Shown: positions 35,992 to 47,932, counted from the first letter of the stretch. The stretch is DNA of 64,000 nucleotides from Allomuricauda sp. CAU 1633 (GCF_017313225.1 NZ_JAFLNE010000002.1:955499-1019498); one strand, 5' to 3'. The notes: generated by a model from the letters alone, not told the origin. Numbers and translations are program-made.

Positions 35992-37024
35992 AAAAGTACT
36001 TTGGGCAACCGCTATTTTGGGGCTTTTGATCTGTGGGTTCATTGCCTATCAAATTTACAGCGCCATTTTCAGCCCCAACACTCAGTTTAATAATGAGGAG
36101 GCATATGTCTTTATCGCATCCGATGCCACTTTTTCTGAGGTGAAAGAATACTTGGAGCCTTTGTTGAAAGATTTATCCACTTTTGAAGCCGTGGCCCAAC
36201 GGAAGGGATATATCACCAACATAAAGGCGGGAAAATATGCGCTTAAAAAAGGGATGAACAACAATGAGATTATCAATACCCTACGTAGTGCAAACCTACC
36301 GGTGAACGTATCTTTTAATAATCAAGAATCGTTGGCATTATTGGCGGGCCGTATATCAGAACAGATAGAAGCCGATAGTCTATCGTTGCTTCAAGCTTTC
36401 AATGATCCTGGGTTTTTGAACGAAACCAATTTTGATGAGGACACGAAATTGGGCATGTATTTGCCTAATACCTATGAATTCTTCTGGAATACCGATGCAG
36501 AATCTTTTAGGGATCGTATGTTGCAAGAATATGAAAGATATTGGAACGAGGAGCGGGTGCAAAAAGCAAAAGATTTGAATTTGACCCCTGCTCAAGTGAT
36601 AGCTTTGGCCGCTGTGGTACAAAAAGAAACCGCAAAGGTAGATGAACGTCCCCGTGTGGCTGGAGTGTACCTTAATAGAATACGAAAGGGGATTTTGTTG
36701 CAGGCAGACCCCACGGTAATTTTCGCCATCAAAAAGCAAACAGGCAATTACGATACCATCATTAAACGGGTTTTGTACCGTGATTTGGAGATGGATTCGC
36801 CCTACAACACCTATAAATATGCAGGTGTTCCACCAGGGCCCATCACCATGCCGGATATTTCATCCATAGAGGCAGTTTTGAACCCCGAAAAACACGATTA
36901 CCTCTATTTTGTTGCGAATGTCTCCAACTATGGCTACCACATGTTTGCCAAGACCTTGGCGCAGCACAACCGAAATAAAGCGCAGTATATCCAATGGCTC
37001 AATGCGCAAAAAGTGCTCAGATAA
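35981..37024 (+). CDS. mltG: Endolytic murein transglycosylase MltG
   Basis: Cleaves nascent glycan strands and so sets their length; inner-membrane anchored. 347 residues from the ATG at 35981 (another ATG two codons earlier at 35975 is possible). Membrane helix about 5-27; LysM-like part with 'YGLKKGMNN'-type start 'GKYALKKGMNNNEIINTLRS'; YceG core with catalytic Glu in 'LAAVVQKETAKVDERPRVAG', then 'VYLNRIRKGILLQADPTVIF', 'SPYNTYKYAGVPPGPI' and 'YLYFVANVSNYGYHMFAKTL'. The start overlaps the GNAT gene, so it is the third gene of the dapF operon. Confidence 0.95.
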   Translation: MNLRKVLWATAILGLLICGFIAYQIYSAIFSPNTQFNNEEAYVFIASDATFSEVKEYLEPLLKDLSTFEAVAQRKGYITNIKAGKYALKKGMNNNEIINTLRSANLPVNVSFNNQESLALLAGRISEQIEADSLSLLQAFNDPGFLNETNFDEDTKLGMYLPNTYEFFWNTDAESFRDRMLQEYERYWNEERVQKAKDLNLTPAQVIALAAVVQKETAKVDERPRVAGVYLNRIRKGILLQADPTVIFAIKKQTGNYDTIIKRVLYRDLEMDSPYNTYKYAGVPPGPITMPDISSIEAVLNPEKHDYLYFVANVSNYGYHMFAKTLAQHNRNKAQYIQWLNAQKVLR

Positions 37025-37175
37025 TGCTTTTTGCCGTTAATTTTCAACGCTTTAACGGATTTTGGGCCTCTTTTAAGAAAATCTTAGGAGCTTTACGGGT
37101 ACCGTTACAATGACTCCCCCTATATTTGCCGGCCAAATTGATTTTTGATACGTATATAGTATCGAGATCACAAAT

Positions 37176-37829
37176 ATGAACATTATGAAAAGATGGATAG
37201 GTTTTGTACTACATCTTGCCATGATTGTAGTTTTAACAAGTTTTGGTACGTACACCGTAATGAAAAAAGTGAATGTGGAAATTCCAGATTCATTGAGGGT
37301 GACAACGGACATTGAAATACCTGCTCCCAAGGATTCCATTGCATTTTCTGGGGGAAAAGTAATCAACCCTCCCTTTTTGGGAAAAGCTTATAATGGCTTT
37401 AAAGATGCATTGGCCTTTAAAGAATCCCAAGGAAAATATCATGTGGTAAATACATTGGGGTATTTGGGAAAATATCAGTTTGGGGGAAGTACCCTAAGTT
37501 TGATGGGGGTACACGATATAGATTCTTTTTTGAATGACCCTATACTTCAAGAACAAGCTTTTGATATAAATGTGGCCCGTAACAAATGGATTTTGCGAAG
37601 GGACATCAAACGTTTTACCGGAAAGCGCATCGGGGGTATTGAGATTACCGAATCGGGTATTTTGGCAGCAGCACATTTGGCAGGAGCTGGAAATGTAAAG
37701 AAGTATTTACGTTCCTACGGTCAGGATGATGTGGCGGATGCATACGGAAGTAGCATCTCATACTACATGAAAAAATTTGCGGGATATGATACTTCCAAGA
37801 TTCAACAACGGAAGAATCCAAAAATATAG
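37176..37829 (+). CDS. Lysozyme-like exported protein (possible peptidoglycan-active enzyme)
   Basis: 217 residues. N-terminal hydrophobic segment about 5-27, so exported or membrane anchored. The core 'FKDALAFKESQGKYHVVNTL' with 'GYLGKYQFGGSTL' resembles the lysozyme/SLT fold: the Glu in 'KESQGKY' sits where the catalytic Glu lies and 'GxYQFG' is the usual next strand. 'TESGILAAAHLAGAGNVKKY' fits the C-terminal helices. Relatives are often annotated simply as peptidoglycan-binding. An ATG three codons later (37185) is an equal start choice. It follows the operon ending with mltG after 150 bp and has its own terminator. Lytic activity is inferred. Confidence 0.7.
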   Translation: MNIMKRWIGFVLHLAMIVVLTSFGTYTVMKKVNVEIPDSLRVTTDIEIPAPKDSIAFSGGKVINPPFLGKAYNGFKDALAFKESQGKYHVVNTLGYLGKYQFGGSTLSLMGVHDIDSFLNDPILQEQAFDINVARNKWILRRDIKRFTGKRIGGIEITESGILAAAHLAGAGNVKKYLRSYGQDDVADAYGSSISYYMKKFAGYDTSKIQQRKNPKI

Positions 37830-37851
37830 TGGCAAGGTAACAATTAGCGAT

Positions 37852-37879
37852 AACCCAGAATTCTATTCTGGGTTTTTTT
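37852..37879 (+). terminator. Terminator after the lysozyme-like gene
   Basis: AACCCAGAAT, loop TCT, ATTCTGGG with a run of seven T. The T-run touches the stop codon of the leftward methyltransferase gene. Confidence 0.88.
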
Positions 37880-38618
37880 ATGCCTGAATGATATAGATAG
37901 TGGGCCTTTTGTCCAAATCAATATGGATTTCACTCCACTCATGGGCACTCTTGGTCTGAATGAACTCTGTAGGAAGGGTAATGTCACAAGCAATGCACAA
38001 TCGGGTGGTTTTATGCAATATCTTAATCAGTTCTTCCAACAATTTATTGTTTCTATACGGGGTTTCCATAAAAATTTGGGATTGTCCCTTTTCCCGCGAA
38101 AGATGCTCCAGATTTTTTATCATGGCCTTACGCTCTTTATTGTCTATGGGCAAATACCCATTGAACGCAAAATTTTGACCGTTCATTCCACTGGACATCA
38201 TCGCCATTAAAATAGAGGAAGGGCCAACCAAAGGAACTACTTGGATTCTTTTTTCATGGGCTACCCGCACCACCGAGGCACCTGGGTCTGCAATGCCGGG
38301 GCAACCCGCCTCGGACAGCACCCCAATATCATACCCATGAATGCAAGGGTCTAAAAAAGAGGGAATGACTTCGGGTTTGGTGTATTTGTTTAGGCTTTGG
38401 ATATGTAAGCTGGGCTGCGGCTTGCTTGGACTCACTTTTTTGATGAAACGCCGCGCCGTCTTTTCATTTTCCACAATATAATGGTCAATTTTCTCAATGG
38501 TTCCCTTAAGGGAAATCGGTAAAACCTCCAAGGGGGCATTGTCTCCCAAAGTCGTGGGAATCAAGTACAATTTCCCCACTACCAGTCCAGGTTTCGACGG
38601 TTCCTGCATTTCTTCCAT
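37878..38618 (-). CDS. RsmI-related SAM-dependent methyltransferase (tetrapyrrole methylase fold)
   Basis: 246 residues of the tetrapyrrole methylase superfamily. 'GKLYLIPTTLGDNAPLEVLP' replaces the usual N-terminal GTLYVVATPIGN of RsmI; 'YDIGVLSEAGCPGIADPGAS' near 107, 'QVVPLVGPSSILMAMMSSGM' near 138 and 'FMETPYRNNKLLEELIKIL' near 196 are the family's SAM-binding and fold motifs. The divergent N-terminus suggests a paralog of RsmI (16S rRNA 2'-O-methylation at 1402) rather than RsmI itself; the substrate is uncertain. Third gene of dnaA - phosphatase - methyltransferase, 4 bp after the phosphatase. Confidence 0.85.
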   Translation of the reverse strand: MEEMQEPSKPGLVVGKLYLIPTTLGDNAPLEVLPISLKGTIEKIDHYIVENEKTARRFIKKVSPSKPQPSLHIQSLNKYTKPEVIPSFLDPCIHGYDIGVLSEAGCPGIADPGASVVRVAHEKRIQVVPLVGPSSILMAMMSSGMNGQNFAFNGYLPIDNKERKAMIKNLEHLSREKGQSQIFMETPYRNNKLLEELIKILHKTTRLCIACDITLPTEFIQTKSAHEWSEIHIDLDKRPTIYIIQA

Positions 38619-38622
38619 AGGA

Positions 38623-39075
38623 TCAATTTAGTTTTTTCGCAATTGCCTCGCAAGCCAAATCGATCATTTGATAGACATCTTCAAACCCATCCTCACCTCC
38701 ATAATAGGGGTCGGGAACTTCTTGGATACCCACATTGACCTCGCTCAACAAGAGTTTTACTTTTTCAACTTCTTGCTGGTTCTGGGCCAAACTGGCAATA
38801 TCCGAAAAGTTATTTCGGTCCATTACATAGATAAAATCGAACTCCTTAAAATCAGTTTTGGAAAAACGTCTACATTTTTGAATGCTGATATCCAACCCAT
38901 GTCTTTGCGCCACGGCAACAGATCTTGGGTCAGGAGGGTTGCCCACATGATATCCCGCAGTGCCTGCTGAATCTACAAAAACAGCATCAGCGCTCACCTT
39001 GGACTGCAAAATGCCTTCGGCCAATGGTGATCTGCAAATGTTGCCCAAGCAGACCATCAAAATTTTGGTTTTCAT
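38623..39075 (-). CDS. Low-molecular-weight protein-tyrosine phosphatase
   Basis: 150 residues. The P-loop 'VCLGNICRSPLAEG' (C-x4-C-R-S) with the nucleophilic Cys lies at about 8-21, and the general-acid loop 'VPDPYYGGEDGFEDVYQMID' near 117. Both define the LMW-PTP family, which also includes arsenate reductases; the DPYY loop points to a phosphatase. In many bacteria such enzymes work with a tyrosine kinase of capsule export, but no such genes are near. Fourteen bp after dnaA in a leftward operon. Confidence 0.94.
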   Translation of the reverse strand: MKTKILMVCLGNICRSPLAEGILQSKVSADAVFVDSAGTAGYHVGNPPDPRSVAVAQRHGLDISIQKCRRFSKTDFKEFDFIYVMDRNNFSDIASLAQNQQEVEKVKLLLSEVNVGIQEVPDPYYGGEDGFEDVYQMIDLACEAIAKKLN

Positions 39076-39089
39076 TAAATAGGAGGTAG

Positions 39090-40514
39090 TTAAGAGAACT
39101 TTTTGTTCAGGTCCTCAATATATTTTCTGAATTGTTTATCGGTTTCAGCAAGATTGTCCACGGTTTTGCAGGCATGAAGTACAGTAGCGTGATCCCGCTT
39201 TCCAATTTGTGAACCGATACTGGCCAAAGAGGCCTTGGTGAATTTTTTGGCAAAGAACATAGCCAATTGTCGGGCCTGCACAATATGGCGCTTACGAGTC
39301 TTGGACTGTAAGGTGGCCACATCCATTTCAAAATAGTCGGAGACCACTTTTTGGATATAATCGATGGAAACTTCACGCTTGGTATTCTTGACGAATTTTT
39401 CCACCACTTGCTGTGCCAATTCCAAGGTGACCTCACGCTTGTTGAAGGAAGATTGTGCAATCAATGAAATAATGGCACCTTCCAGTTCACGGATATTGGT
39501 CTTGATGTTCTTGGCCACATGGTCAATAATATCTTCCGGCATTTCCACACCGTCGCGATACAATTTGTTCTTCAAGATGGAAACGCGGGTCTCATAATCC
39601 GGACTTTGCAATTCCGCAGAAAGTCCCCATTTGAAACGGGAAAGCAATCGCTGCTCAATATCCTGCATATCCACCGGAGCTTTGTCCGATGTCAAAATAA
39701 CCTGCTTGCCATTTTGGTGCAGGTGATTGAAGATATGGAAGAATACATCCTGCGTTCCAGATTTACCGGATAGGAACTGCACATCATCAATAATGAGCAC
39801 ATCAATCAATTGGTAAAAATGAATAAAGTCGTTACGGGTATTCTTCTTTACCGATTCTATATATTGCTGGGTGAACTTCTCCGCAGAGATGTACAACACC
39901 GTTTTTTCTGGGTATTTGTCCTTGATTTCCACCCCAATGGCATGCGCCAAGTGGGTCTTTCCCAAACCAACGCCCCCAAATACCAACAGGGGGTTAAATG
40001 AGGTGCCACCCGGTTTATTGGCTACGGCCATTCCAGCGGAACGGGCCAGTCGGTTGGAATCCCCTTCCAAGAAATTCTCGAAATTATAATTGGGGTTGAG
40101 TTGCGACTCAATTTTAATATTGCGAATCCCTGGAATGACAAAAGGGTTTTTTAACTCCGGGCTTTTGGAGGTGATCGGCACATCCAATTCTTGGGGTCCT
40201 ACAGCGGTACGGTTGGAACTTGGAATCTGTTCGGTGAACGGTTCCTTATTTCCGTACTTGTTTTCCATTTTTATAATATAAATGAGTTTGGCATGACTTC
40301 CCAATTCCCGGGTCAAAGCCACCTTCAAAAGCTTTACATAATGCTCTTCCAGCCACTCGTAAAAAAACTTGCTGGGAACCTGAATACTGAGTGCCTTGTC
40401 TGTTAACTTGATGGGCTTAATAGGTTCAAACCACGTTTTGAATGCCTGCGGTTGGATGTTATCCTGGATAAAAGCCAAACAGTTGTTCCATACGGAATTA
40501 GCAGTAACACTCAT
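39090..40514 (-). CDS. dnaA: Chromosomal replication initiator DnaA
   Basis: ATP-dependent initiator that opens the origin. 474 residues: domain I about 1-80 ('SVWNNCLAFIQDNIQPQAFK'), a variable linker, and an AAA+ domain with Walker A GGVGLGKT 180-187 and Walker B 'VLIIDDVQFLSG' near 242. 'LLSRFKWGLSAEL' is the arginine-finger region; domain IV has the DnaA-box-binding signature 'IGSQIGKRDHATVLHACKTV' near 435. Heads an operon with a phosphatase and a methyltransferase; no dnaN or recF next to it. The 204 bp upstream carry no convincing cluster of DnaA boxes, so this is not taken as the origin. Confidence 0.97.
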   Translation of the reverse strand: MSVTANSVWNNCLAFIQDNIQPQAFKTWFEPIKPIKLTDKALSIQVPSKFFYEWLEEHYVKLLKVALTRELGSHAKLIYIIKMENKYGNKEPFTEQIPSSNRTAVGPQELDVPITSKSPELKNPFVIPGIRNIKIESQLNPNYNFENFLEGDSNRLARSAGMAVANKPGGTSFNPLLVFGGVGLGKTHLAHAIGVEIKDKYPEKTVLYISAEKFTQQYIESVKKNTRNDFIHFYQLIDVLIIDDVQFLSGKSGTQDVFFHIFNHLHQNGKQVILTSDKAPVDMQDIEQRLLSRFKWGLSAELQSPDYETRVSILKNKLYRDGVEMPEDIIDHVAKNIKTNIRELEGAIISLIAQSSFNKREVTLELAQQVVEKFVKNTKREVSIDYIQKVVSDYFEMDVATLQSKTRKRHIVQARQLAMFFAKKFTKASLASIGSQIGKRDHATVLHACKTVDNLAETDKQFRKYIEDLNKKFS

Positions 40515-40718
40515 GAAGTTTTTCCTTGTTTTATTGGTTAGCTTTAATACTTAAGGTTAAACATCTAAAGGGATTATCAAGATGCTTATTGGATGCGACA
40601 AATATGTGAACAAATCTTTTAAAAAAAAAATCATTTTGTCATTGAAAGTTTTGTTTTTTTTTCGCATGTTGGCTCCGCATCAAGCAAGACACTAAATATA
40701 TAATTTTTCACGTAAAGT

Positions 40719-41114
40719 ATGGGGTTAAATTTGTATTCTTTTCGGGTAAGGTACTCAGAAACTGACCAAATGGGGGTGGTTTACCACGGTAATTATGCCC
40801 AATATCTGGAAATGGGTAGGGTGGAATGGTTAAGGGCCTTGGGAGTCACTTATAAGAGCATGGAGGATAATGGAATTATGTTGCCCGTAATATCGTTACA
40901 CATTGACTATAAAAAGTCTGCACTATATGACGATTTGATAACCGTGGAAACCCAATTGAAAAACAAGCCCATGGTCAAAATTGAATTCGATTATAAGATT
41001 TATAACGAAGCCAAGGAACTTTTGGCCACTGCAAATACCGTTTTGGCCTTTATGGACAAACAAACTGGAAAACCCATCAAGTGCCCGGGTTATATTTTGG
41101 AAAAACTGGATTGA
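40719..41114 (+). CDS. Acyl-CoA thioesterase, YbgC/4-hydroxybenzoyl-CoA type hotdog
   Basis: 131 residues, single hotdog fold. The active-site segment 'YSETDQMGVVYHGNYAQYLE' (Asp-x3-V/H-x3-N-Y) is near 11-30, followed by 'RVEWLRALGVTYKSMEDNGI' and 'DYKKSALYDDLITVETQL'. Such enzymes hydrolyse acyl-CoA or acyl-ACP; YbgC of the Tol-Pal cluster is the best-known relative, but no tol genes are present. Divergent from dnaA; the gene is followed by a low-complexity spacer. Confidence 0.9.
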   Translation: MGLNLYSFRVRYSETDQMGVVYHGNYAQYLEMGRVEWLRALGVTYKSMEDNGIMLPVISLHIDYKKSALYDDLITVETQLKNKPMVKIEFDYKIYNEAKELLATANTVLAFMDKQTGKPIKCPGYILEKLD

Positions 41115-41197
41115 TGATTTTTTAGAGACAAGAGACAAGAGACAAGAAACAAGGGAAGGGACTCTTTATTCTAGTATCTGGTAGCGAAGCGGTCTTG
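41115..41197. repeat. Low-complexity repeat between thioesterase and YigZ genes
   Basis: Units of AGAGACA (about four, 41124-41152) follow the thioesterase stop, ending with the 15-bp motif AGCGAAGCGGTCTTG (41183-41197) that also occurs at 5828-5842. As there, the motif lies just beyond the 3' end of a leftward gene. Confidence 0.8.
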
Positions 41198-41200
41198 GCT

Positions 41201-41809
41201 CTATTCTATAGCTAAGACAACTACATCCTGCATTTCCTCAAACAATTGAAACGTCTCTTCCGCTTCATTTAGCCGGACTGAAATCACCAACTCACAATCC
41301 ATTTCCATTTTTTGGGAGACAATGTTCAGGTTTTTTTGTTTGATGGCCCGCATAACCTTGTCCATTTCGGGGTAGCCAAATTGAAGCTTGAACTGGGATT
41401 CAATCACCCGTTCCACAATTTTGGCGTTTTCTAAGGCCATTTGGGCGGCAGTTCGGTAGGCCTGAATCAGACCACCAACACCTAGTTTGGTGCCGCCAAA
41501 GATTCGCGTTACGGTGACCAACACGTTGGTGACATCAAAGGATTGTATTTGCCCGTAAATAGGCATCCCAGCCGAGTTGTTCGGTTCGCCATCGTCATTG
41601 GCTCGATAGGAAAGGTGCTGTTCGCCCAACTGCCAAGCGTAGCAGATATGGTTGGCCGTGTGGTGTTTCTTCCGAAGTTCCTCAACAATGGGTTTTACGT
41701 CATCTTCCGAAACAATGGGGAAAGCCTGCGCGAAGAATTTACTTTTCCGGTCTTTGTACAGAATTTCTTCCGAAGGTTTGGCAATGGTTTTATAAGTGTC
41801 TTTTTGCAT
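41201..41809 (-). CDS. YigZ/IMPACT-family protein (UPF0029)
   Basis: 202 residues from the ATG at 41809 (the frame is open to a TTG one codon earlier). The N-terminal IMPACT domain has 'SKFFAQAFPIVSEDDVKPIV', 'HHTANHICYAWQLG', 'RANDDGEPNNSAGMPIYGQI' and 'TRIFGGTKLGVGGLIQAYRT', all conserved in the family. The C-terminal part (about 135-200) is the DUF1949 ferredoxin-like domain. In eukaryotes IMPACT modulates GCN2; the bacterial role is unclear. It is separated from the EamA gene by a 7-bp tandem repeat. Confidence 0.93.
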   Translation of the reverse strand: MQKDTYKTIAKPSEEILYKDRKSKFFAQAFPIVSEDDVKPIVEELRKKHHTANHICYAWQLGEQHLSYRANDDGEPNNSAGMPIYGQIQSFDVTNVLVTVTRIFGGTKLGVGGLIQAYRTAAQMALENAKIVERVIESQFKLQFGYPEMDKVMRAIKQKNLNIVSQKMEMDCELVISVRLNEAEETFQLFEEMQDVVVLAIE

Positions 41810-41849
41810 CAAGACAAAACTATTGATTCCTGTTGATATGTTGGATTTT

Positions 41850-41926
<77 letters not shown>

Positions 41927-41957
41927 TTGGATTGTTGGGGTTTGTTGATTTGTTATT

Positions 41958-42821
41958 TTAGAATAAGGCTACCAAAATAATGCTGACAACGGCCAAAGCC
42001 ACGCCTCCCCAGTTTTTAAGGCTCAATCGTTCCTTGAACAGCAAAATACCCAATAGAGTTGAAAGCATGACTATGGCCACATTGTTCAGGGTAAAAATGG
42101 CAGCGCTTCCGAGCATATCGGAACGAAGCGCAATAATTAAAAAATAGATGGAAAAGTAGTTAGGTACACCAAGGGCAATTCCCCCCAAAACATTCTTAAA
42201 GTTGATTTTAATCGGAGTCTTTTTAGAACGTATGCTTATAAATACAAGCCCAGATAATGCGGCGCAGCCAAAGACCATGGATGAAAAAATAGGAACCTCT
42301 TCATCGGTCAAATGCAATTCCTCAAAATATTTAATGCTGGTGTCAATAATTCCTGAACCTAGAAACACCAAAAAAGGGAGTAAGAGGGTTTTTCGATTAA
42401 TGACAATATGCTTTTCCTTTAATGAGGCTAGGTACACAGCCACCAAAGCCAATACAATGCCTATGACTTGAATCCATGTCAGGCTTTCATTGTACAGCCA
42501 TATCCCAAAAATCACAGGAATCACCAGCGACATTTTGGTAGCCACCGAAGCCACGGACACTCCAGCCACCTGAGCTGTCTTGGCCATAAGGTTGAAAATG
42601 GTGATAAAGAGGATACCCATGACTACTGGCCCCCAAAACCAAGAACTGTTCACCAATTGACCAATATCCACAGAGCCCTCATAAAGAAAGAAGCCAGTCA
42701 TGCAAGCTACCACATAATTGACGACTATGGCATATAGAGTTTGCACCTTGTACACATCGTACAATTTAAAGACCACGAAAATGAGGGTGGAACTGAGAAT
42801 ACTAAAGGCCAGGGCTATCAT
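41958..42821 (-). CDS. EamA-family drug/metabolite transporter
   Basis: 287 residues, about ten membrane helices arranged as two EamA repeats (about 1-135 and 148-285). The first repeat shows 'VVMGILFITIFNLMAKTAQV' and 'SVASVATKMSLVIPVIFGIW'; the second 'VFLGSGIIDTSIKYFEEL' and 'ILLFKERLSLKNWGGVALAV' with the usual Glu-Arg before the last helices. The substrate is unknown (family members export metabolites or amino acids). Its ATG lies immediately after the HAD stop codon; third gene of ribD-HAD-EamA. Confidence 0.9.
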   Translation of the reverse strand: MIALAFSILSSTLIFVVFKLYDVYKVQTLYAIVVNYVVACMTGFFLYEGSVDIGQLVNSSWFWGPVVMGILFITIFNLMAKTAQVAGVSVASVATKMSLVIPVIFGIWLYNESLTWIQVIGIVLALVAVYLASLKEKHIVINRKTLLLPFLVFLGSGIIDTSIKYFEELHLTDEEVPIFSSMVFGCAALSGLVFISIRSKKTPIKINFKNVLGGIALGVPNYFSIYFLIIALRSDMLGSAAIFTLNNVAIVMLSTLLGILLFKERLSLKNWGGVALAVVSIILVALF

Positions 42822-43424
42822 TTACAAGAATCGATTTAGTTGTGTGATATCCTCTTGCCCCACTTGAAGGTTCCAAACATGAATACCCAATCTGGCAGCC
42901 GAGTCGGTATTTTCTTTTACATCATCCACAAACAACGTTTCATGGGCAGTTAGCTTATTTTGATCTAGCACAAACTCAAAAATCTCGGCATCTGGTTTGC
43001 GCATGCCCATCTCGTAGGAGAGGTAAAACACCTCAAATGCATTTTTAAACCGATTGAACCGTTGCATTCCCATTTGCTCTTTTACATATTCAATATGAAG
43101 GTCATTGGTGTTGCTCAGAAGAAAAAGGCGGTATTGATTTTCTTTGGCCAAATTTTCAAGAAAATTTAAACGTACCTCAGGGAAATCCAATAGAATAGCG
43201 TTCCATGCGCTCAGCAAATCATTTTTCTGTGCTCTTGGAAATTGATGCGATACCTGATGTAGAAAGTGTTCTGAATTTACCAACCCCTTTTCATAATCTT
43301 TGAACAAGGTATCCAACTCTGGAGTGATACTGGTAAAACCAAATTTTAGCATCTCCCGAGCCGTGGCCGGTTTATCCAAATTGATGAGCACATCGCCAAA
43401 ATCCAGAATAATGTTTTTAATCAT
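42822..43424 (-). CDS. HAD-superfamily hydrolase (YihX-like phosphatase)
   Basis: 200 residues from the ATG at 43424; the frame is open 75 codons upstream but that part lies antisense to nothing useful and inside ribD. HAD motif I 'NIILDFGDVLINLD' (Asp-x-Gly-Asp) is at 4-17, motif II in 'LFLLSNTNDLHIEYV' near 104, motif III/IV in 'MGMRKPDAEIFEFVL' and 'ETLFVDDVKENTDSAARLGI' near 165. The Gly-Asp in motif I rather than Asp-x-Asp is as in YihX-type sugar phosphatases. Overlaps ribD by 8 bp; a flavin-pathway dephosphorylation role is a possibility suggested only by this position. Confidence 0.88.
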   Translation of the reverse strand: MIKNIILDFGDVLINLDKPATAREMLKFGFTSITPELDTLFKDYEKGLVNSEHFLHQVSHQFPRAQKNDLLSAWNAILLDFPEVRLNFLENLAKENQYRLFLLSNTNDLHIEYVKEQMGMQRFNRFKNAFEVFYLSYEMGMRKPDAEIFEFVLDQNKLTAHETLFVDDVKENTDSAARLGIHVWNLQVGQEDITQLNRFL

Positions 43425-44469
43425 GGGTATAGATCGATAAAGTGTCCGACAAAATGGATTGTTCGCTCTGAAGTTTTCCCGTAAAACGGGGCGCTGGAAT
43501 CCCTTTTTCAAAGAATTTTTCAGCCTCATAGATTCGGGCTTCGTCCCATAGATCTTCATCAATAAAAGTTTGAAGCGTTCTGGAACCACCTTCAATAAGA
43601 ACACTGGTAATGGAATGCTTGTACAATACATCGCAAACTTGGGCGGCAACAGATTGGGAGAAATCGATTACTTCGTAGTCAACCCCAATCACATATTTTG
43701 AGCTATCCTTGATTTGGGTCAGAACTAGGGTCTTAACGGATTGGTCCATCACATGAAAATGCGAACCAATCTTTAGGTCTTTGTCTAGAACTACCCGAAT
43801 GGGATTTTTTCCCGCCCAATCGCGCGTGTTCAGTTTCGGATTATCCTCCAAAACGGTATTGGTGCCTACCAAAATGGCCTGTTCCTGACTCCGCCATTGA
43901 TGCACCAATTGCTTGGAGTAGGGGTTGGTAATCCAAAAAGGTTCTGGAGTTGATTTTCTGAGATTTGGGTCTGGAGCGATAAAACCATCCTCCGTTTCAG
44001 CCCATTTTAATATAATGTAGGGTCTTTTTTTCTCTTGAAACGTCAAAAATCGTTTCAAATGCTCTTGGCATTCGGCTTCCAGAACTCCCACTATAACTTT
44101 ACAGTCTGCAGCTTCCAGTTTTTTAATGCCTTTTCCCGCTACCTTGTCGTGCGGGTCCTTTATTCCAATAACAACTTCACGAATATTATGCTTGATGATT
44201 AAATCAGCACAGGGCGGTGTTTTGCCATAATGTGAACACGGTTCCAGAGTGACATACAAGGTGGCTTTAGCCAGCAAACTTTTGTCTTTTACCGAATTGA
44301 TGGCATTCACCTCGGCGTGCGGACCTCCATACGGACTGGTGAACCCTTCCCCGATGATTTTTCCATCGTGAACAATCACGCAGCCCACCATGGGGTTGGG
44401 AGCTGTGGTGCCCAACCCTTTTTTGCCCAGTTCAATGCTTCTAAGGATGTATTTTTGGTGTATATTCAC
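43417..44469 (-). CDS. ribD: Riboflavin biosynthesis deaminase-reductase RibD
   Basis: Bifunctional enzyme for steps two and three of riboflavin synthesis. 350 residues from a GTG at 44469, giving MNIHQKYILRSIELGKKG; the open frame reaches 44592 but that would run through the divergent gene. Deaminase domain about 1-145: 'GPHAEVNAI' and 'TLEPCSHYGKTPPCADLI' hold the zinc ligands. Reductase domain about 150-345: 'RPYIILKWAETEDGFIA', 'VGTNTVLEDNPKLNTRDW' and 'SVLIEGGSRTLQTFI'. A TATTTTTG box ends 4 nt before this GTG, suggesting a leaderless start. Heads the operon ribD-HAD-EamA. Confidence 0.95.
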   Translation of the reverse strand: MNIHQKYILRSIELGKKGLGTTAPNPMVGCVIVHDGKIIGEGFTSPYGGPHAEVNAINSVKDKSLLAKATLYVTLEPCSHYGKTPPCADLIIKHNIREVVIGIKDPHDKVAGKGIKKLEAADCKVIVGVLEAECQEHLKRFLTFQEKKRPYIILKWAETEDGFIAPDPNLRKSTPEPFWITNPYSKQLVHQWRSQEQAILVGTNTVLEDNPKLNTRDWAGKNPIRVVLDKDLKIGSHFHVMDQSVKTLVLTQIKDSSKYVIGVDYEVIDFSQSVAAQVCDVLYKHSITSVLIEGGSRTLQTFIDEDLWDEARIYEAEKFFEKGIPAPRFTGKLQSEQSILSDTLSIYTHD

Positions 44470-44473
44470 CCCA

Positions 44474-44481
44474 CAAAAATA
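44474..44481 (-). promoter_or_regulatory. -7 box (TATTTTTG) of ribD, leaderless type
   Basis: The minus strand reads TATTTTTG, ending 4 nt before the GTG chosen as ribD start. Only 28 bp separate the ribD GTG from the divergent GNAT ATG. No TTG lies at the canonical distance. Confidence 0.4.
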
Positions 44482-44497
44482 GAACAATAAACGCAAC

Positions 44498-44982
44498 ATG
44501 GAAGATACAGTGATTCGCGAAATCACACCTGAAGATAATGCCCAAGTGGCCCAAGTAATTCGGAAAGTTTTTGAGGATATGGGCATTGCCAAGGTGGGAA
44601 CGGCCTATGCCGATAAAGCGCTGGATGATATGTATTCTGCCTACGATGTACCCAAAGCCACTTATTTTGTGGTGGAGCACCAAGGTAGCATCATTGGTTG
44701 TGCGGGAATTGCCCAACTACAGAATTACGAAGGTAATGTCTGCGAACTTCAAAAAATGTATTTTTTGGAAGAGGCGAGGGGCAAAGGAATCGGTTCACAA
44801 ATGATTACCGCATGTTTGGAGAAAGCCAAGGAATATGGTTTTGAAGCGTGCTATTTGGAAACCATGCCTTATATGAAAGCCGCCCAAAAACTCTATCAAC
44901 GAAACGGGTTTGATTATATCGATGCCCCCATGGGCAACACGGGACACTACTCTTGTCCGGTCTGGATGCTTAAAAAATTATA

Positions 44983-44983
<1 letters not shown>
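44498..44983 (+). CDS. GNAT-family N-acetyltransferase
   Basis: 161 residues. Acetyl-CoA loop 'FLEEARGKGIGSQMITACLE' near 90-109 with R-G-K-G-I-G; 'CYLETMPYMKAAQKLYQRNG' near 127 is the following strand and helix. The start 'MEDTVIREITPEDNAQVAQV' is standard. The stop codon overlaps the prmC start codon by one base (TAATG), so the two are translationally coupled; whether that has functional meaning (both enzymes modify proteins or small molecules) is not shown by the sequence. Confidence 0.9.
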
Positions 44984-47930
<2,947 letters not shown>

Positions 47931-47932
47931 TT

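Noticed and set aside
40515..40718. Possible replication origin next to dnaA
   Set aside because: Only degenerate DnaA-box-like words are visible in the 204-bp gap, and dnaN/recF are not neighbours. In Bacteroidota the origin is often not beside dnaA.
43425..43649. Upstream extension of the HAD gene to 275 residues
   Set aside because: The extra 75 codons lie out of frame inside ribD; the HAD nucleophile motif starts right after the ATG at 43424.
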